Source: SIG78 sp045635745 | GTDB taxonomy: Bacteria > Verrucomicrobiota > Lentisphaeria > Victivallales > Victivallaceae | Direction: 5' to 3' | Assembly: GCA_045635745.1 (NCBI GenBank) | Contig: JAZTWG010000051.1 | Coordinates: forward strand, 30,874-94,873 | DNA: 64,000 nucleotides | Shown here: one piece after another, positions 43,502 through 52,257 of the stretch | Position numbering within the stretch: position 1 is the stretch's first letter | How the letters are laid out: each line of letters begins with the position of its first letter | Position numbers and translations under genes: made by a program | The notes under the pieces: generated by a model | What the model saw: only the letters and a program-made list of their open reading frames with translations | The model's database searches: none | What the model was told of the DNA's origin: nothing

Positions 43502-44554
43502 TTATCTGATTCTCCTTAACGCCAGTACAAAGTTTTTCAACTCGCGGCGGCTGTTTTCAATATTGCCATACAGCGGCACGGAAATTTGATATGTGTGGTA
43601 ATTCCCTCCCGGCTTGAAGTGCCGCCGGAATCCGAGAAATCCCGGGGTGGAGAATTTTTCGCTGCTGTACCACACCCAGACCAGAATGTGATCGGCTCCT
43701 TTTTGAGCTTCGATTTCCGTAACGGCAAAATTATCCTGCCCGTACAAAACCTTTTCGGCATGAACTGTCCATTGACTTGTCCGCAGACAGTGGCTGGCCG
43801 GATGGATCTCGTGAATGTTATGTCCGCATTGCACTGCAAGGACCGATATATCAACATTATTGCCGGTATAGCGGTATTGCCGTACTGTGCTGGTGGCAAA
43901 AAAGCGTTTGGTATTGGCATCGGGCTGAATACTTCTGCCCCAGAAATCGCCGCAATGTGCGGGAAATTGCGGCGTGAAACTTGTGCCTTTGAAATACAAC
44001 TCTCTGGTATGCAGCAAAAGCAATCCGCTGGCCAGAACTGCCGCCGAAAAACAGAGTGTTCCGCGTTTTATAACAGTTCCGGAGCGTTTATTGTGCCATA
44101 TCCAGACAAAACAGCCGACTGCCAGCAGAAACTTTACCCCCCACGCCAGAATAACCGGGCACATCAGCAGCAGTGAAAGCTGATAACTTGAACTGGGCGT
44201 ACCTAAAAGCAGTATGAATGCTGACGGCAATATTCGGTATGCCAGAGTCCATGAGCCTGTCAGCCATACCACCGAAAAAATCACGCCGACCGATGCTGCC
44301 ACTGCCAGTGCGTTGATATGGTGAAACTCTTTGGCAATACTCAAAAACAACATGGGCAGCAGCATAAATAGGGCGTAAAAATCGCACTTGCCCAACTTTT
44401 CCCGCCGTACAGCCCAGACCGCCGCCGGAATGCCGGCAAGATAAAAGATCCAATCCCAATGGTCAAGCCGGGAGCCGGTCCAAGCCTGCCGGAGATATGG
44501 CGACTGACACACCAACGGCAGAAAGGCAAACAGTATGCACGCAACTTTGATCAT
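43502..44554 (-). CDS. EpsI-like exosortase-associated membrane protein
   Basis: 350 residues. The N-terminal 185 residues contain five or six helices. The C-terminal soluble part (about 190-350) resembles EpsI/DUF3485: 'AVQCGHNIHEIHPASHCLRTSQWTVHAEK' matches the conserved His-x(n)-Cys region, followed by 'HILVWVWYSSEKF'. EpsI proteins accompany exosortases in EPS clusters; in many organisms they are fused to the exosortase. Here the gene directly follows the exosortase gene (ATGA overlap), which supports a joint role. Confidence 0.78.
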   Translation of the reverse strand: MIKVACILFAFLPLVCQSPYLRQAWTGSRLDHWDWIFYLAGIPAAVWAVRREKLGKCDFYALFMLLPMLFLSIAKEFHHINALAVAASVGVIFSVVWLTGSWTLAYRILPSAFILLLGTPSSSYQLSLLLMCPVILAWGVKFLLAVGCFVWIWHNKRSGTVIKRGTLCFSAAVLASGLLLLHTRELYFKGTSFTPQFPAHCGDFWGRSIQPDANTKRFFATSTVRQYRYTGNNVDISVLAVQCGHNIHEIHPASHCLRTSQWTVHAEKVLYGQDNFAVTEIEAQKGADHILVWVWYSSEKFSTPGFLGFRRHFKPGGNYHTYQISVPLYGNIENSRRELKNFVLALRRIR

Positions 44555-45414
44555 TTCTGCACCTCCGCAGTTTTATCGACGGGAATCAGAAAAATCTTGC
44601 CGATGGTCAGAAAAATCGCCAAAGCTAAAATTATCTGCACATAGCCGAGTGCCACATGCCAGCTGTTCTGCAAAACAGCTTCGCCCCACACCTTGTAGAG
44701 CATAACTGTCAGGAAAATACGCAAACTGTTGCCGATAATGATCGAGGGCATGATAAAAGCAAAATGCAGCACTTTCCAGCCGGTTTGCCGGTGCATGAGC
44801 TGCACGGCAATAAATGCTATCAAAATAAATGAATCCAGCTGATTTATTCCGCTGCAGGCATCGGTTATGGCAATATTCACACCCGGCAGAGCAAGTGATG
44901 TGCCGGAATAAATCACTCCGCAGCCGCACAAATTCAACAATCCGGCGCTTAATACCGTGGCACTCAAACGCAGGGGATAACTCAACAGCAGCATGAATTC
45001 TTCGTGATAAGGCATGAATACGCAGCTCCACATGGCCGGAAGTACCCCGCTTGCGGCGATAATCCGGCCGCTTAAATAGAGCATGAATGCACAGAGCAGC
45101 AGCGTAAAAGCAAATGCGGTACTCAAACTGCCGGGAAAATCATGTGTCGGCAGCAGCGCAAGCACATTAGCGCCGATAAGCAGAAGCCATGCGGCACATT
45201 TTTCCGGCAGAGTCGATTGCCGATGGGGAGTAAAAATAAAGTTTTTCAGCATGAAATATATCAGCAAAACCGCCATGGCAAGATCAACCGCAGCTGAATC
45301 CCACGCCCCTGAACGCATCATCGGTATTGCCGCAGAAAAAGCAACAATCCCCAGAAGCACCGCATAGAGCACTCCCAGGGGGTGTTTTATCAAAATTCCG
45401 TAAAACCTTTTCAT
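44551..45414 (-). CDS. Exosortase (EpsH/Xrt-type transpeptidase)
   Basis: 287 residues with about eight helices. The exosortase catalytic triad is complete: Cys187 in 'DACSGINQLDS', Arg232 in 'GNSLRIF' and His253 in 'SWHVALGYVQI'. These enzymes recognise C-terminal sorting signals (such as PEP-CTERM) of exported proteins, cleave them and anchor or release the protein during EPS export. The probable substrate is encoded two genes upstream (47621-48196). Gene order TPR protein, exosortase, EpsI-like, priming transferase matches EPS/exosortase islands. Confidence 0.9.
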   Translation of the reverse strand: MKRFYGILIKHPLGVLYAVLLGIVAFSAAIPMMRSGAWDSAAVDLAMAVLLIYFMLKNFIFTPHRQSTLPEKCAAWLLLIGANVLALLPTHDFPGSLSTAFAFTLLLCAFMLYLSGRIIAASGVLPAMWSCVFMPYHEEFMLLLSYPLRLSATVLSAGLLNLCGCGVIYSGTSLALPGVNIAITDACSGINQLDSFILIAFIAVQLMHRQTGWKVLHFAFIMPSIIIGNSLRIFLTVMLYKVWGEAVLQNSWHVALGYVQIILALAIFLTIGKIFLIPVDKTAEVQK

Positions 45415-45416
45415 AC

Positions 45417-47582
45417 TTACTGCTGCATCCTGCGAAGTTTTTTCAGATGATCGAGTGCTACACTGTTATCGGGGGCAATGACCAGCAGCTGCCGGCACAA
45501 CTCCCGGAGTTTTTCCCGTTGCGTATTTATGCTGCAATCTTTTATCCGCTGCTGCATACCGGCGATCCACAACGGTTCCAGCCGGCGGCGGAGCGGATGG
45601 AGGGTTGTCAGTTTGATTATATCAGGAATTTCACTCAAATTACCTTTTTTGTGCTGTTTATCCGCATAACACAGTTGAGTTTCCGGCATTTGCGGAGCCA
45701 GATCATAAGCTCTGGCCGCCAGAAGAAGGGCTTGATCAAGGTTGCCGTTTTCCGCGTAAAGTTCTGCCATATTCAGCAGTACCGCTATCCGGTAAGGCGA
45801 TTCCTGCGGAATAAGCGCATATTTTTTGAGGGCCGTCTGATTTCTGCCATTTTCGGCCAGAACTTTGGCTGCAAAGAAGAGCAGCGCATGGCTGCCGCGT
45901 GCATCGGCTTTTTCCAACATGTCGCAAGCTTGCTGTTTTTTCTGCTTTTTCAGCAGAATAAGCGCCTGACAAAATGGTTTATAGAGTTCGCTTCTGCCAA
46001 GGAAAATTAAATCATCCTGCCGCATGGTGGTACTGGCAAAGGTCCAGTATTCCGGCAGGACATCCGGCGTGAAATTCTTTTGAAAGAGTTCTGAAACCTT
46101 GTCATAATCTTTTTTCTGCATATTCAGGAAAATTTCGTAACGCAGCATATCGGCAGATTTTTCAGCAAAAGTGTTTTTGTAATGACCTATGAGCCGATCC
46201 GCTTCGGATTGATCGTGTTTCAGATAGTATTCGATGGCGAGTTTTATTACTCCCTGATCGTTGCCGAAGCGTTTTAACGCATCCTGCAGCAAAAGTATAT
46301 TTACCGAGTTGTTCCGCTTTTGTGTCAGCAATATGAATTTGGCAGTAAAAGCTTCCTGCTTGCGGCTGTAAAGTCGCGTGGCCAGCAAAAGGAGTTTATT
46401 TTGATCAGCATTTTTTTCCGCAACCGATTTTTTCAGGAAATCCGACAGTATGTTGTCGGCCTGTTCCTGCAAGTTCAGATAATTCCGCCGGGCAAGCAGC
46501 GCTTCATAGCCGGATTGTATTGCTGTGAGATCGCCGCCTTGAATATCGGCACAGAAAAACATGAATGCCGCCAGCGGAGAATTGATATTTGCCCGTAAGG
46601 GCACAGTCAATTCCTTAACTGCCGTCATATCTTTTCTGGCCAGAGCTGTCAAAGCATCAAGGTAATAATTGCACAACATGGCGCGGGTGCCGGTGTCAGA
46701 CTGATAATCGGTGCGCAATTTGGCAATTTTATCGGTTTTGTTCACCAGGCAGTAAAGTTCCGCCGCTTGGATGGCCACCGATTGATCGTGGTAAACGGAA
46801 AGATGTTTTTCAAAAATTTCCAGCGCTTTCCCGATATTGCGGTAATCGGCATAGAACCGCCCCAATACCGGTGCAAAGGCGTAGGCGTTGAGTTCATACG
46901 CTGCGCGCAGGCATTTTTCTGCGCTGTTGATATCCTGAAGATTCAGGTAAAGTTCGGTTTGGGCTGCGAGTATTTCCTGCTGCAGAAACGCATCATCATT
47001 GCTTTTGAAGTTTTTGAGTGCAAAAAGTTTCTCCTGATTACTCAAATGCTTGTGTTCAAACAGCATCAGGGCAAGTTCGCCGGTACGGTTGTCGCTTCTC
47101 CGGCTTTTAAGCTGCGTTTTGTATTTGTTGATATTGCCATTGCATCCGGCGGCATAAAGCAAGAGCTGAGTATTTTTATCGCTCAAAGAATGTTTTTGTG
47201 CCAGAAATATTTCCAGACGGTTGAAGTAGCGGGCAAAGCACAAACTTTCGATATACTTTTCCTGATTTTCTTCGCTTAATGGATTGAGCCGGTAAGCCAT
47301 GTAGCTGTAATATACCTGTTCCGGGTAGATTTTCTTCCGGCGGGCGATTTCCGCAAGCATGACAAATGCCGCTTCGTTATCGCTGTCATTGGCGGTTATT
47401 TTCAATAATTGGGCCTCCGCAAGAGCAAGTGCTTCATCACCGCCTTGCTGGAAATTATTCTGCGCCTGTTTGATGAGCTGGATATTACGGTAGTTGGAAA
47501 AAAGCAAAAAAAACGTCATACCGACACATCCGATAAGTATCAGTACTGATAAAATAATCAGTATAAGACGGTTTTTTTTCAT
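45417..47582 (-). CDS. TPR-rich membrane-anchored protein
   Basis: 721 residues. An N-terminal signal anchor (about 5-28, 'LILIILSVLILIGCVGMTFFLLF'; Cys19 could be a lipobox) precedes about 690 residues of helical tetratricopeptide-like repeats ('NDSDNEAAFVMLAEIARRKKIYPEQVYYSYMAYRLNP', 'IALLNMAELYAENGNLDQALLLAARAYDLAPQMPETQLCYADK'). TPR proteins of this type (PrsT-like) are common partners in exosortase-EPS clusters and are thought to be periplasmic scaffolds. It lies directly upstream of the exosortase gene with 2 bp between. Confidence 0.82.
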   Translation of the reverse strand: MKKNRLILIILSVLILIGCVGMTFFLLFSNYRNIQLIKQAQNNFQQGGDEALALAEAQLLKITANDSDNEAAFVMLAEIARRKKIYPEQVYYSYMAYRLNPLSEENQEKYIESLCFARYFNRLEIFLAQKHSLSDKNTQLLLYAAGCNGNINKYKTQLKSRRSDNRTGELALMLFEHKHLSNQEKLFALKNFKSNDDAFLQQEILAAQTELYLNLQDINSAEKCLRAAYELNAYAFAPVLGRFYADYRNIGKALEIFEKHLSVYHDQSVAIQAAELYCLVNKTDKIAKLRTDYQSDTGTRAMLCNYYLDALTALARKDMTAVKELTVPLRANINSPLAAFMFFCADIQGGDLTAIQSGYEALLARRNYLNLQEQADNILSDFLKKSVAEKNADQNKLLLLATRLYSRKQEAFTAKFILLTQKRNNSVNILLLQDALKRFGNDQGVIKLAIEYYLKHDQSEADRLIGHYKNTFAEKSADMLRYEIFLNMQKKDYDKVSELFQKNFTPDVLPEYWTFASTTMRQDDLIFLGRSELYKPFCQALILLKKQKKQQACDMLEKADARGSHALLFFAAKVLAENGRNQTALKKYALIPQESPYRIAVLLNMAELYAENGNLDQALLLAARAYDLAPQMPETQLCYADKQHKKGNLSEIPDIIKLTTLHPLRRRLEPLWIAGMQQRIKDCSINTQREKLRELCRQLLVIAPDNSVALDHLKKLRRMQQ

Positions 47583-47620
47583 GATTTTTATTGCCGTTGA
47601 ATGTCAATTTTACGGCACGA

Positions 47621-48196
47621 TTATTTAGCTGCGTAGAATTTCTTGCGTTTTTTCAGGTAGACCAGCGCACCGCTGCCAATGACCAGTGTGGCAATAATGC
47701 CGGGCAGGGGCTGACCGGAAGGAGTTTTGCCGGAAGCATTGGCATTGTTGACTTTGAAGACATAAAACTCATGAGTGCCGTTGCTGCCCATGTTGCCGCC
47801 GCCCAGCTGCAGATTGCCGTCGACGATTTTTGCTTTGCCCCAGATATCATCTTCAAAGGGAGTTTTGGGTTTGGTGGAAAGATAGGTGTTGCCCTGATTG
47901 TCGGTCACATACAAACCGATGCGGTCATTTTCGGTAAAAGTTGCGGAAAGACCGTTGTTGAAAGAACCGGTTGCGCCGGTATCAAGATTGTACCAGCCGT
48001 AATCGGCGATGCCTTCACCGCGGTCGATGAAATTTTCGTTATCTTTATCTTTACCGCTGCGGGTCAGGTCAAACGCTACTGTTGTTTCCGAATCAAAAGT
48101 CAACCAGCCCTGATTGCCTTTGGATTCAAACTGATACGCCGCCATTGCAGAAAAAGTTAATCCGGCCAACATCGCAACAAAAAGAATTTTTTTCAT
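47621..48196 (-). CDS. Exported protein with PLPG-type C-terminal sorting signal (putative exosortase substrate)
   Basis: 191 residues. The signal peptide (1-19/20) is followed by an acidic, Gly/Asn-rich beta-type domain ('GWLTFDSETTVAFDLTRSGKDKDNENF', 'FTENDRIGLYVTDNQGNTYLS'). The C-terminus is tripartite: 'GQPLPG' (residues about 161-166), a hydrophobic helix (167-181) and a basic cluster 'KKRKK' (182-186). This matches PEP-CTERM-style sorting signals in layout, but the P-E-P motif is replaced by P-L-P-G, closer to the VPLPA-type variant. It is the first gene of the EPS transcript; SD AGGGTGG. Function beyond being a surface or matrix protein is unknown. Confidence 0.8.
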   Translation of the reverse strand: MKKILFVAMLAGLTFSAMAAYQFESKGNQGWLTFDSETTVAFDLTRSGKDKDNENFIDRGEGIADYGWYNLDTGATGSFNNGLSATFTENDRIGLYVTDNQGNTYLSTKPKTPFEDDIWGKAKIVDGNLQLGGGNMGSNGTHEFYVFKVNNANASGKTPSGQPLPGIIATLVIGSGALVYLKKRKKFYAAK

Positions 48197-48272
48197 AATC
48201 CACCCTACTGATTAAACATAAAAATGTAAAACTTTTTTACGGAAAAAAACTTTGTATTCATCCCATTCTTAT

Positions 48273-48300
48273 AATATACCACAATATATATTTTTTTCAA
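48273..48300 (-). promoter_or_regulatory. Candidate promoter of the EPS/exosortase operon
   Basis: On the minus strand: -35 TTGAAA (48295-48300), 16-bp spacer, -10 TATATT (48273-48278), about 75 bp upstream of the first start codon. The 273-bp gap holds no gene that I can see; it is very AT-rich near 48290-48320. Confidence 0.5.
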
Positions 48301-48469
48301 GAAAAAAATAAAAAAAATACCCTCTTGTTGATGGTGCTGACTGCGTAGGCAGAATACAAATATCAGCAATCCGGAAAAATATTGATTACGCAAAAAAAGT
48401 CAGTTTGAAAATAACAAACTCCGATCGTTTTCGGGAAGTCCGGGGGAGGCGGGAAAAAAGGTATATTTT

Positions 48470-49960
48470 TTATTTGAATTCAGCGGTCAGTTTCTGCAAA
48501 AGTTTATCAAATGCTGTTACTGTTGATATAGTGACCGGTTGGCGCAATGGCAGATCAGGGTAATCGCCTTCAATCGCCGTTTTCAGCTGTATAACGGCTT
48601 TATTTAACTCTATTTGAGCAATGGCAAGCATATTTTCGGCCCGTATCAGATCGCTTTGAGCACCATTCAGCCGGGTAATGGTTGTCTTACTGGCGTTGTA
48701 CTCTGCCTGAACCAGCTGGCGTTGTTCAAATACCCATTCCAGACTTTGCCGGTAGAGTTCGAGCTGTCCGGAAGCATTGATGATATTTTCGCGGGCATCG
48801 CTGACTTCGTTTATCACTTGCAGAAAACGTTCCTGCAAATGATATTGTTCTGTTGCTTCGAGTGTTTTAAGTTCCCGCATTAAATTGTAGGAGGCGAAGC
48901 CTTCAAAAAGATTCCATTGCATCTCCGCACCGTAGGTGTTTTCAAAATGATTGTAACGCGATGCTGTATAACGGTAATCAGCATAGCGGAAGTTGTTGTT
49001 GCTGAAACTGCCGGAATAGTATGCTCGGAGTGTCGGCAGAAAATTTGAATATCCCTGCAAATAGCGGTAGTGACTGATTTGCAGGGCGCTTCTGGCTGCG
49101 GCAAGATCACTGCGGCGGGCGATAGCAACAGCGCAGTAAGTTTCCAGCGAATCTATTTTCACTGGCTTGGTGATCTGCAGCGTATCGAGTTTGATTTTTT
49201 CAGGCAGATACTCTGCCGTCCCTCCCATGAGAGCTGCCAGTGCATAGCGCGCGGAAGCAATTCTGGTGGAGGCCGAAAGTATCGCGCTGCGGGCTTCGTT
49301 GGCGAGGATCTGAAAATTCAGAATCGCCGCCATTGAGTTTTTTCCGGAGCGGTAACGGCTGCGCGCCTGGGCAAGGGCTGAAAGCTGAAAATCAAGGTCG
49401 GCTTCGGCAATAACTTTGCGTGCTTCAAAAAGCATTATATCGTAATATGCATATGCTACCGCCTGCAGTAGAAGCCGTTTGGCATTGGCATCTTCATGCA
49501 GGCTTTTATTATAACCTTCCCGGGCGATGAGCATGGAAAATTCGCGCTCAAATCCATCAAATATCAACCATGAAGCCGTTATGGAGCTTTCGGTGGAAAA
49601 CTGGTTTTCATAAGGCATGATACCCGCCGGCGGGTTTTTTATATGGTGGCTGCTGCGTAAACTTTGAGCCGTCCGGTTTTGGCTTTGAATACTGGGCAGG
49701 TAGGCCGATAACGAGCGGTAATACCGGTATTTGGCTGCCTTTACAGCCTGATATGCCGCGTGGTAAGTCGGATTGTTCTGCAATGCTGCAGTTTGAGCAT
49801 CCAGCAGCGAGAGAGAGGTTTTTTCTGCAAGCTTTTCCAGAATGGCTGTTGATTTTATTTTTCTGAAATCATCCATGCTGTGCAGCATATTCTGTGGTTT
49901 CAGCGCACATCCGCATACCGCAAGCAGCAGTAGTGCAAGCGGAATGATTTTTATTGCCAT
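48470..49960 (-). CDS. TolC-family outer-membrane efflux lipoprotein
   Basis: 496 residues. A signal peptide with lipobox 'LLAVCGC' (Cys 16 or 18) precedes the duplicated helical outer-membrane efflux repeats: 'LSLLDAQTAALQNNPTYHAAYQAVKAAKYRYYRSLSAYLPSI' in the first half and 'SDLAAARSALQISHYRYLQGYSNFLPTLRAYYSG' in the second. It forms the trimeric exit duct. The gene overlaps the end of the HlyD gene by 10 bp and is last of a three-gene efflux operon (FUSC, HlyD, TolC). Confidence 0.9.
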   Translation of the reverse strand: MAIKIIPLALLLLAVCGCALKPQNMLHSMDDFRKIKSTAILEKLAEKTSLSLLDAQTAALQNNPTYHAAYQAVKAAKYRYYRSLSAYLPSIQSQNRTAQSLRSSHHIKNPPAGIMPYENQFSTESSITASWLIFDGFEREFSMLIAREGYNKSLHEDANAKRLLLQAVAYAYYDIMLFEARKVIAEADLDFQLSALAQARSRYRSGKNSMAAILNFQILANEARSAILSASTRIASARYALAALMGGTAEYLPEKIKLDTLQITKPVKIDSLETYCAVAIARRSDLAAARSALQISHYRYLQGYSNFLPTLRAYYSGSFSNNNFRYADYRYTASRYNHFENTYGAEMQWNLFEGFASYNLMRELKTLEATEQYHLQERFLQVINEVSDARENIINASGQLELYRQSLEWVFEQRQLVQAEYNASKTTITRLNGAQSDLIRAENMLAIAQIELNKAVIQLKTAIEGDYPDLPLRQPVTISTVTAFDKLLQKLTAEFK

Positions 49961-50991
49961 AAGAATATTTCCCAGAAAAATTGACGGATCGGACGCGATG
50001 GTATATCCAGTTCCACATAAGCGCTTGAGCCATATGTGAAAATTGCCTCATCGGGCCGGTTAACGATTTTTATCTGCACCGGAAAACGCTGCGGCAGCAG
50101 GAACCATTCATTTTCTTTTTTTACTTCCGGCAAGCCGGTTTTTTCTGACATCTTGCGCCTTTCCGCGGCATACCCGATCTGTTCGACAACTCCGTGATAT
50201 ACTTTCCCGGGATACTGCCGCAACCATATTCTGGCTTTCACTCCCGGCCGTATGGCCGACAAATCGCTTTCTTTGAAGTTGGCTTGAACATACCAGTTCG
50301 ATGTATCAATAAAACCGCACAAAACATCGCCGGGGTGATAATATCCGCCGGGCGTAATAGTCAGATTGGTTATATAGCCATCGGAAAAGGCGCGGACTTC
50401 TGTCAGATCGTACCAGATTTGATTTATTTCAAGCGAGGCGCGCAATTTTTTTATCTGGGATTTTATCATCGAACATTGATGGCGGATTTCTTCTTCAGCA
50501 TATTGCAATGCTTCCAGCCCGGCCTGGGATTCCTGCAGTGCGCGAAACCGTTCTTCGGCATATTCGCCGGAAACGGCGGCGCTTTTCAGCATTTGTGCTG
50601 CCTGGTCATAAAGATACTGATCATTTTTCAGGCGGGCCTGAAGTTGTTTTTGTTCGGCTGTAATCCGCTTGATTTTGGAGTACATGCTCTGCAAATCGGC
50701 TTGCCGGGCGGCAATTTCATTTTCCAATTCAATGACTTTCAGCTGATAGGGCTGCTGAAAAACAGTAAAAAGTTTGTCGCCTTTTTTCACAAACTGGTTG
50801 TTTTTTACATGTATATGCGTTATGAAGCCGCTGGTAAAAGGCGAAACCGGCCGTGTATAGGCAAAAATGAACGCATTGGGCGTAAAGGGTTTGAAATGCC
50901 AGTAGCTCCAATAGCCGGCACCCAGCAGCAGCCAGAAAACAACTTGCAGCACAAAGAGATGTTTTTTTATCCAATCGAGATACTTTTTCAT
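49951..50991 (-). CDS. HlyD-type membrane fusion protein (AaeA/EmrA-like)
   Basis: 346 residues. One N-terminal TM helix (about 13-30) is followed by a split biotinyl-lipoyl-like domain ('PVSPFTSGFITHIHVKNNQFVKKGDKLFTVF'), a long coiled-coil hairpin (about 80-195) and a beta-barrel part ('VRAFSDGYITNLTITPGGYYHPGDVLCGFIDTSNWYVQANFKESDLSAIRPG'). It is the periplasmic adaptor between the FUSC inner-membrane component and TolC. It overlaps FUSC by 4 bp (ATGA). Confidence 0.9.
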   Translation of the reverse strand: MKKYLDWIKKHLFVLQVVFWLLLGAGYWSYWHFKPFTPNAFIFAYTRPVSPFTSGFITHIHVKNNQFVKKGDKLFTVFQQPYQLKVIELENEIAARQADLQSMYSKIKRITAEQKQLQARLKNDQYLYDQAAQMLKSAAVSGEYAEERFRALQESQAGLEALQYAEEEIRHQCSMIKSQIKKLRASLEINQIWYDLTEVRAFSDGYITNLTITPGGYYHPGDVLCGFIDTSNWYVQANFKESDLSAIRPGVKARIWLRQYPGKVYHGVVEQIGYAAERRKMSEKTGLPEVKKENEWFLLPQRFPVQIKIVNRPDEAIFTYGSSAYVELDIPSRPIRQFFWEIFLWQ

Positions 50992-51968
50992 GTTGCAGAA
51001 ATGGTTGTATTACAGCATTCTGAAGCTTTTTGTACAGTTATAAATACAGCCGCTCCGATCACCGTTGCCAATGACCGGCCCGCCAGAAGCTGCAGAAAAT
51101 TGAATTCATGCGCCGTACCGGCAAGCCAATCGGCGCAAATCGTAAAGGCTACCATGAAGAGCATGGTGAACCGGAAAAAATCATGCCGGTAATAAAGCAT
51201 AAAAAAACCGACGGCCCCGATCAATGGGCCAAGATAAGCCATGCGGTAATCAAATGCCGTCAGTGTGCCGGAATATACTCCGCCCAATATGATGCCTGCC
51301 GGAACTGAAAGGATCCGCTGCCGCACCAGTTTGCTGCTTTCTGCATCCGACAGCTGCACAATATAAATGAAAATAATGGTTAATATGATCCAGATACCTT
51401 GCGGCATGGATAAAACTTTGTATAAAACAACAGCACAGAAAATTGTTATTGCTTTGACTCTTGCTTCATGCCGAGCCAGAGGATTGCCCGGAGAGTGCTT
51501 GTTGTCGCTCTTTACGGCAGCCAAAAAACTTATGAAATACGCAACTCCGGCGGCAATCAACAGATCAACCGAACGCTCCATTGCTCCAAAAACGCCCGGC
51601 TCTGCAGAATAAACCTGCAACCCGGTCAACAGTGCCGGATACGCCGAAGATTCGGACATTTGCTGCAAAATAATACTGCACACAGCTGTCGGCAAAAGTA
51701 TGTTGAGCCAAAGGATATTATGTGTTATGCTTATAACATATTGGAGAATTGTTGAACCGGCGAGTAATCCGGCAAGCAGCTGCAATCGTATTTTCGGCGA
51801 TGCAAATTCAGAAATCCTTACCGCAGAAAGAAAGGCAAAAATTATGACCAGTAAATTACCGGACGGCAGCCGCAGTCCTGACCATGCCAACAGCATGAGC
51901 AGCACGGTTGCAGCCAATGTGCAGGTACGCCGGAACGCCGGAATAAAATTTATCGATAAATTTGACAT
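50988..51968 (-). CDS. FUSC-family inner-membrane transporter component
   Basis: 326 residues with two bundles of about five helices each, separated by a short charged linker ('AVKSDNKHSPGNPLARHEARVK'). 'MPQGIWIILTIIFIYIVQLSDAESSKLVRQRILSVPAGIILGG' is the FUSC signature region (compare AaeB/YccS). Unlike AaeB it lacks the large cytosolic domain, so it is a half-size member. With HlyD and TolC it forms an AaeAB-like export system, probably for aromatic acids or similar small anions. The SD is GAGG. Confidence 0.85.
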   Translation of the reverse strand: MSNLSINFIPAFRRTCTLAATVLLMLLAWSGLRLPSGNLLVIIFAFLSAVRISEFASPKIRLQLLAGLLAGSTILQYVISITHNILWLNILLPTAVCSIILQQMSESSAYPALLTGLQVYSAEPGVFGAMERSVDLLIAAGVAYFISFLAAVKSDNKHSPGNPLARHEARVKAITIFCAVVLYKVLSMPQGIWIILTIIFIYIVQLSDAESSKLVRQRILSVPAGIILGGVYSGTLTAFDYRMAYLGPLIGAVGFFMLYYRHDFFRFTMLFMVAFTICADWLAGTAHEFNFLQLLAGRSLATVIGAAVFITVQKASECCNTTISAT

Positions 51969-52190
51969 AAAAAGCCTCAGAATTTATTGGTTTTTTAGAC
52001 CGCATATTCTTGCAGCAGTTCCCATGGAATGTTTCATATGAAGCTTGGTTGGCATATGAATTGATGTGTGGAGAGCAACAGCCCACCTGTATCGCTTAAC
52101 AGCGCTTCCGCATTCCGGAAATAATGGCTGTTTGTGATGTGTTTTTCGATTCCGGTAATTGTGCAGTCGGATCAAGATTGTTTAAAATGC

Positions 52191-52225
52191 CGAGAGCCTC
52201 CGGTTTTTACTCCGGGAGGCTCTCG
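52191..52225 (-). terminator. Hairpin downstream of the GH4 gene (probable terminator)
   Basis: 11-bp stem CGAGAGCCTCC/GGAGGCTCTCG with one bulged G. Only a short T stretch (CATTTT on the minus strand) follows, so termination is likely but not certain. In the 51969-52257 gap the palindrome TTCATATGAA and a second CATATGAA (about 52034-52063) upstream of the FUSC gene may be an operator. Confidence 0.55.
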
Positions 52226-52257
52226 ATTTGGCAGCAAGATTTAATTTTTCTTGAAAA

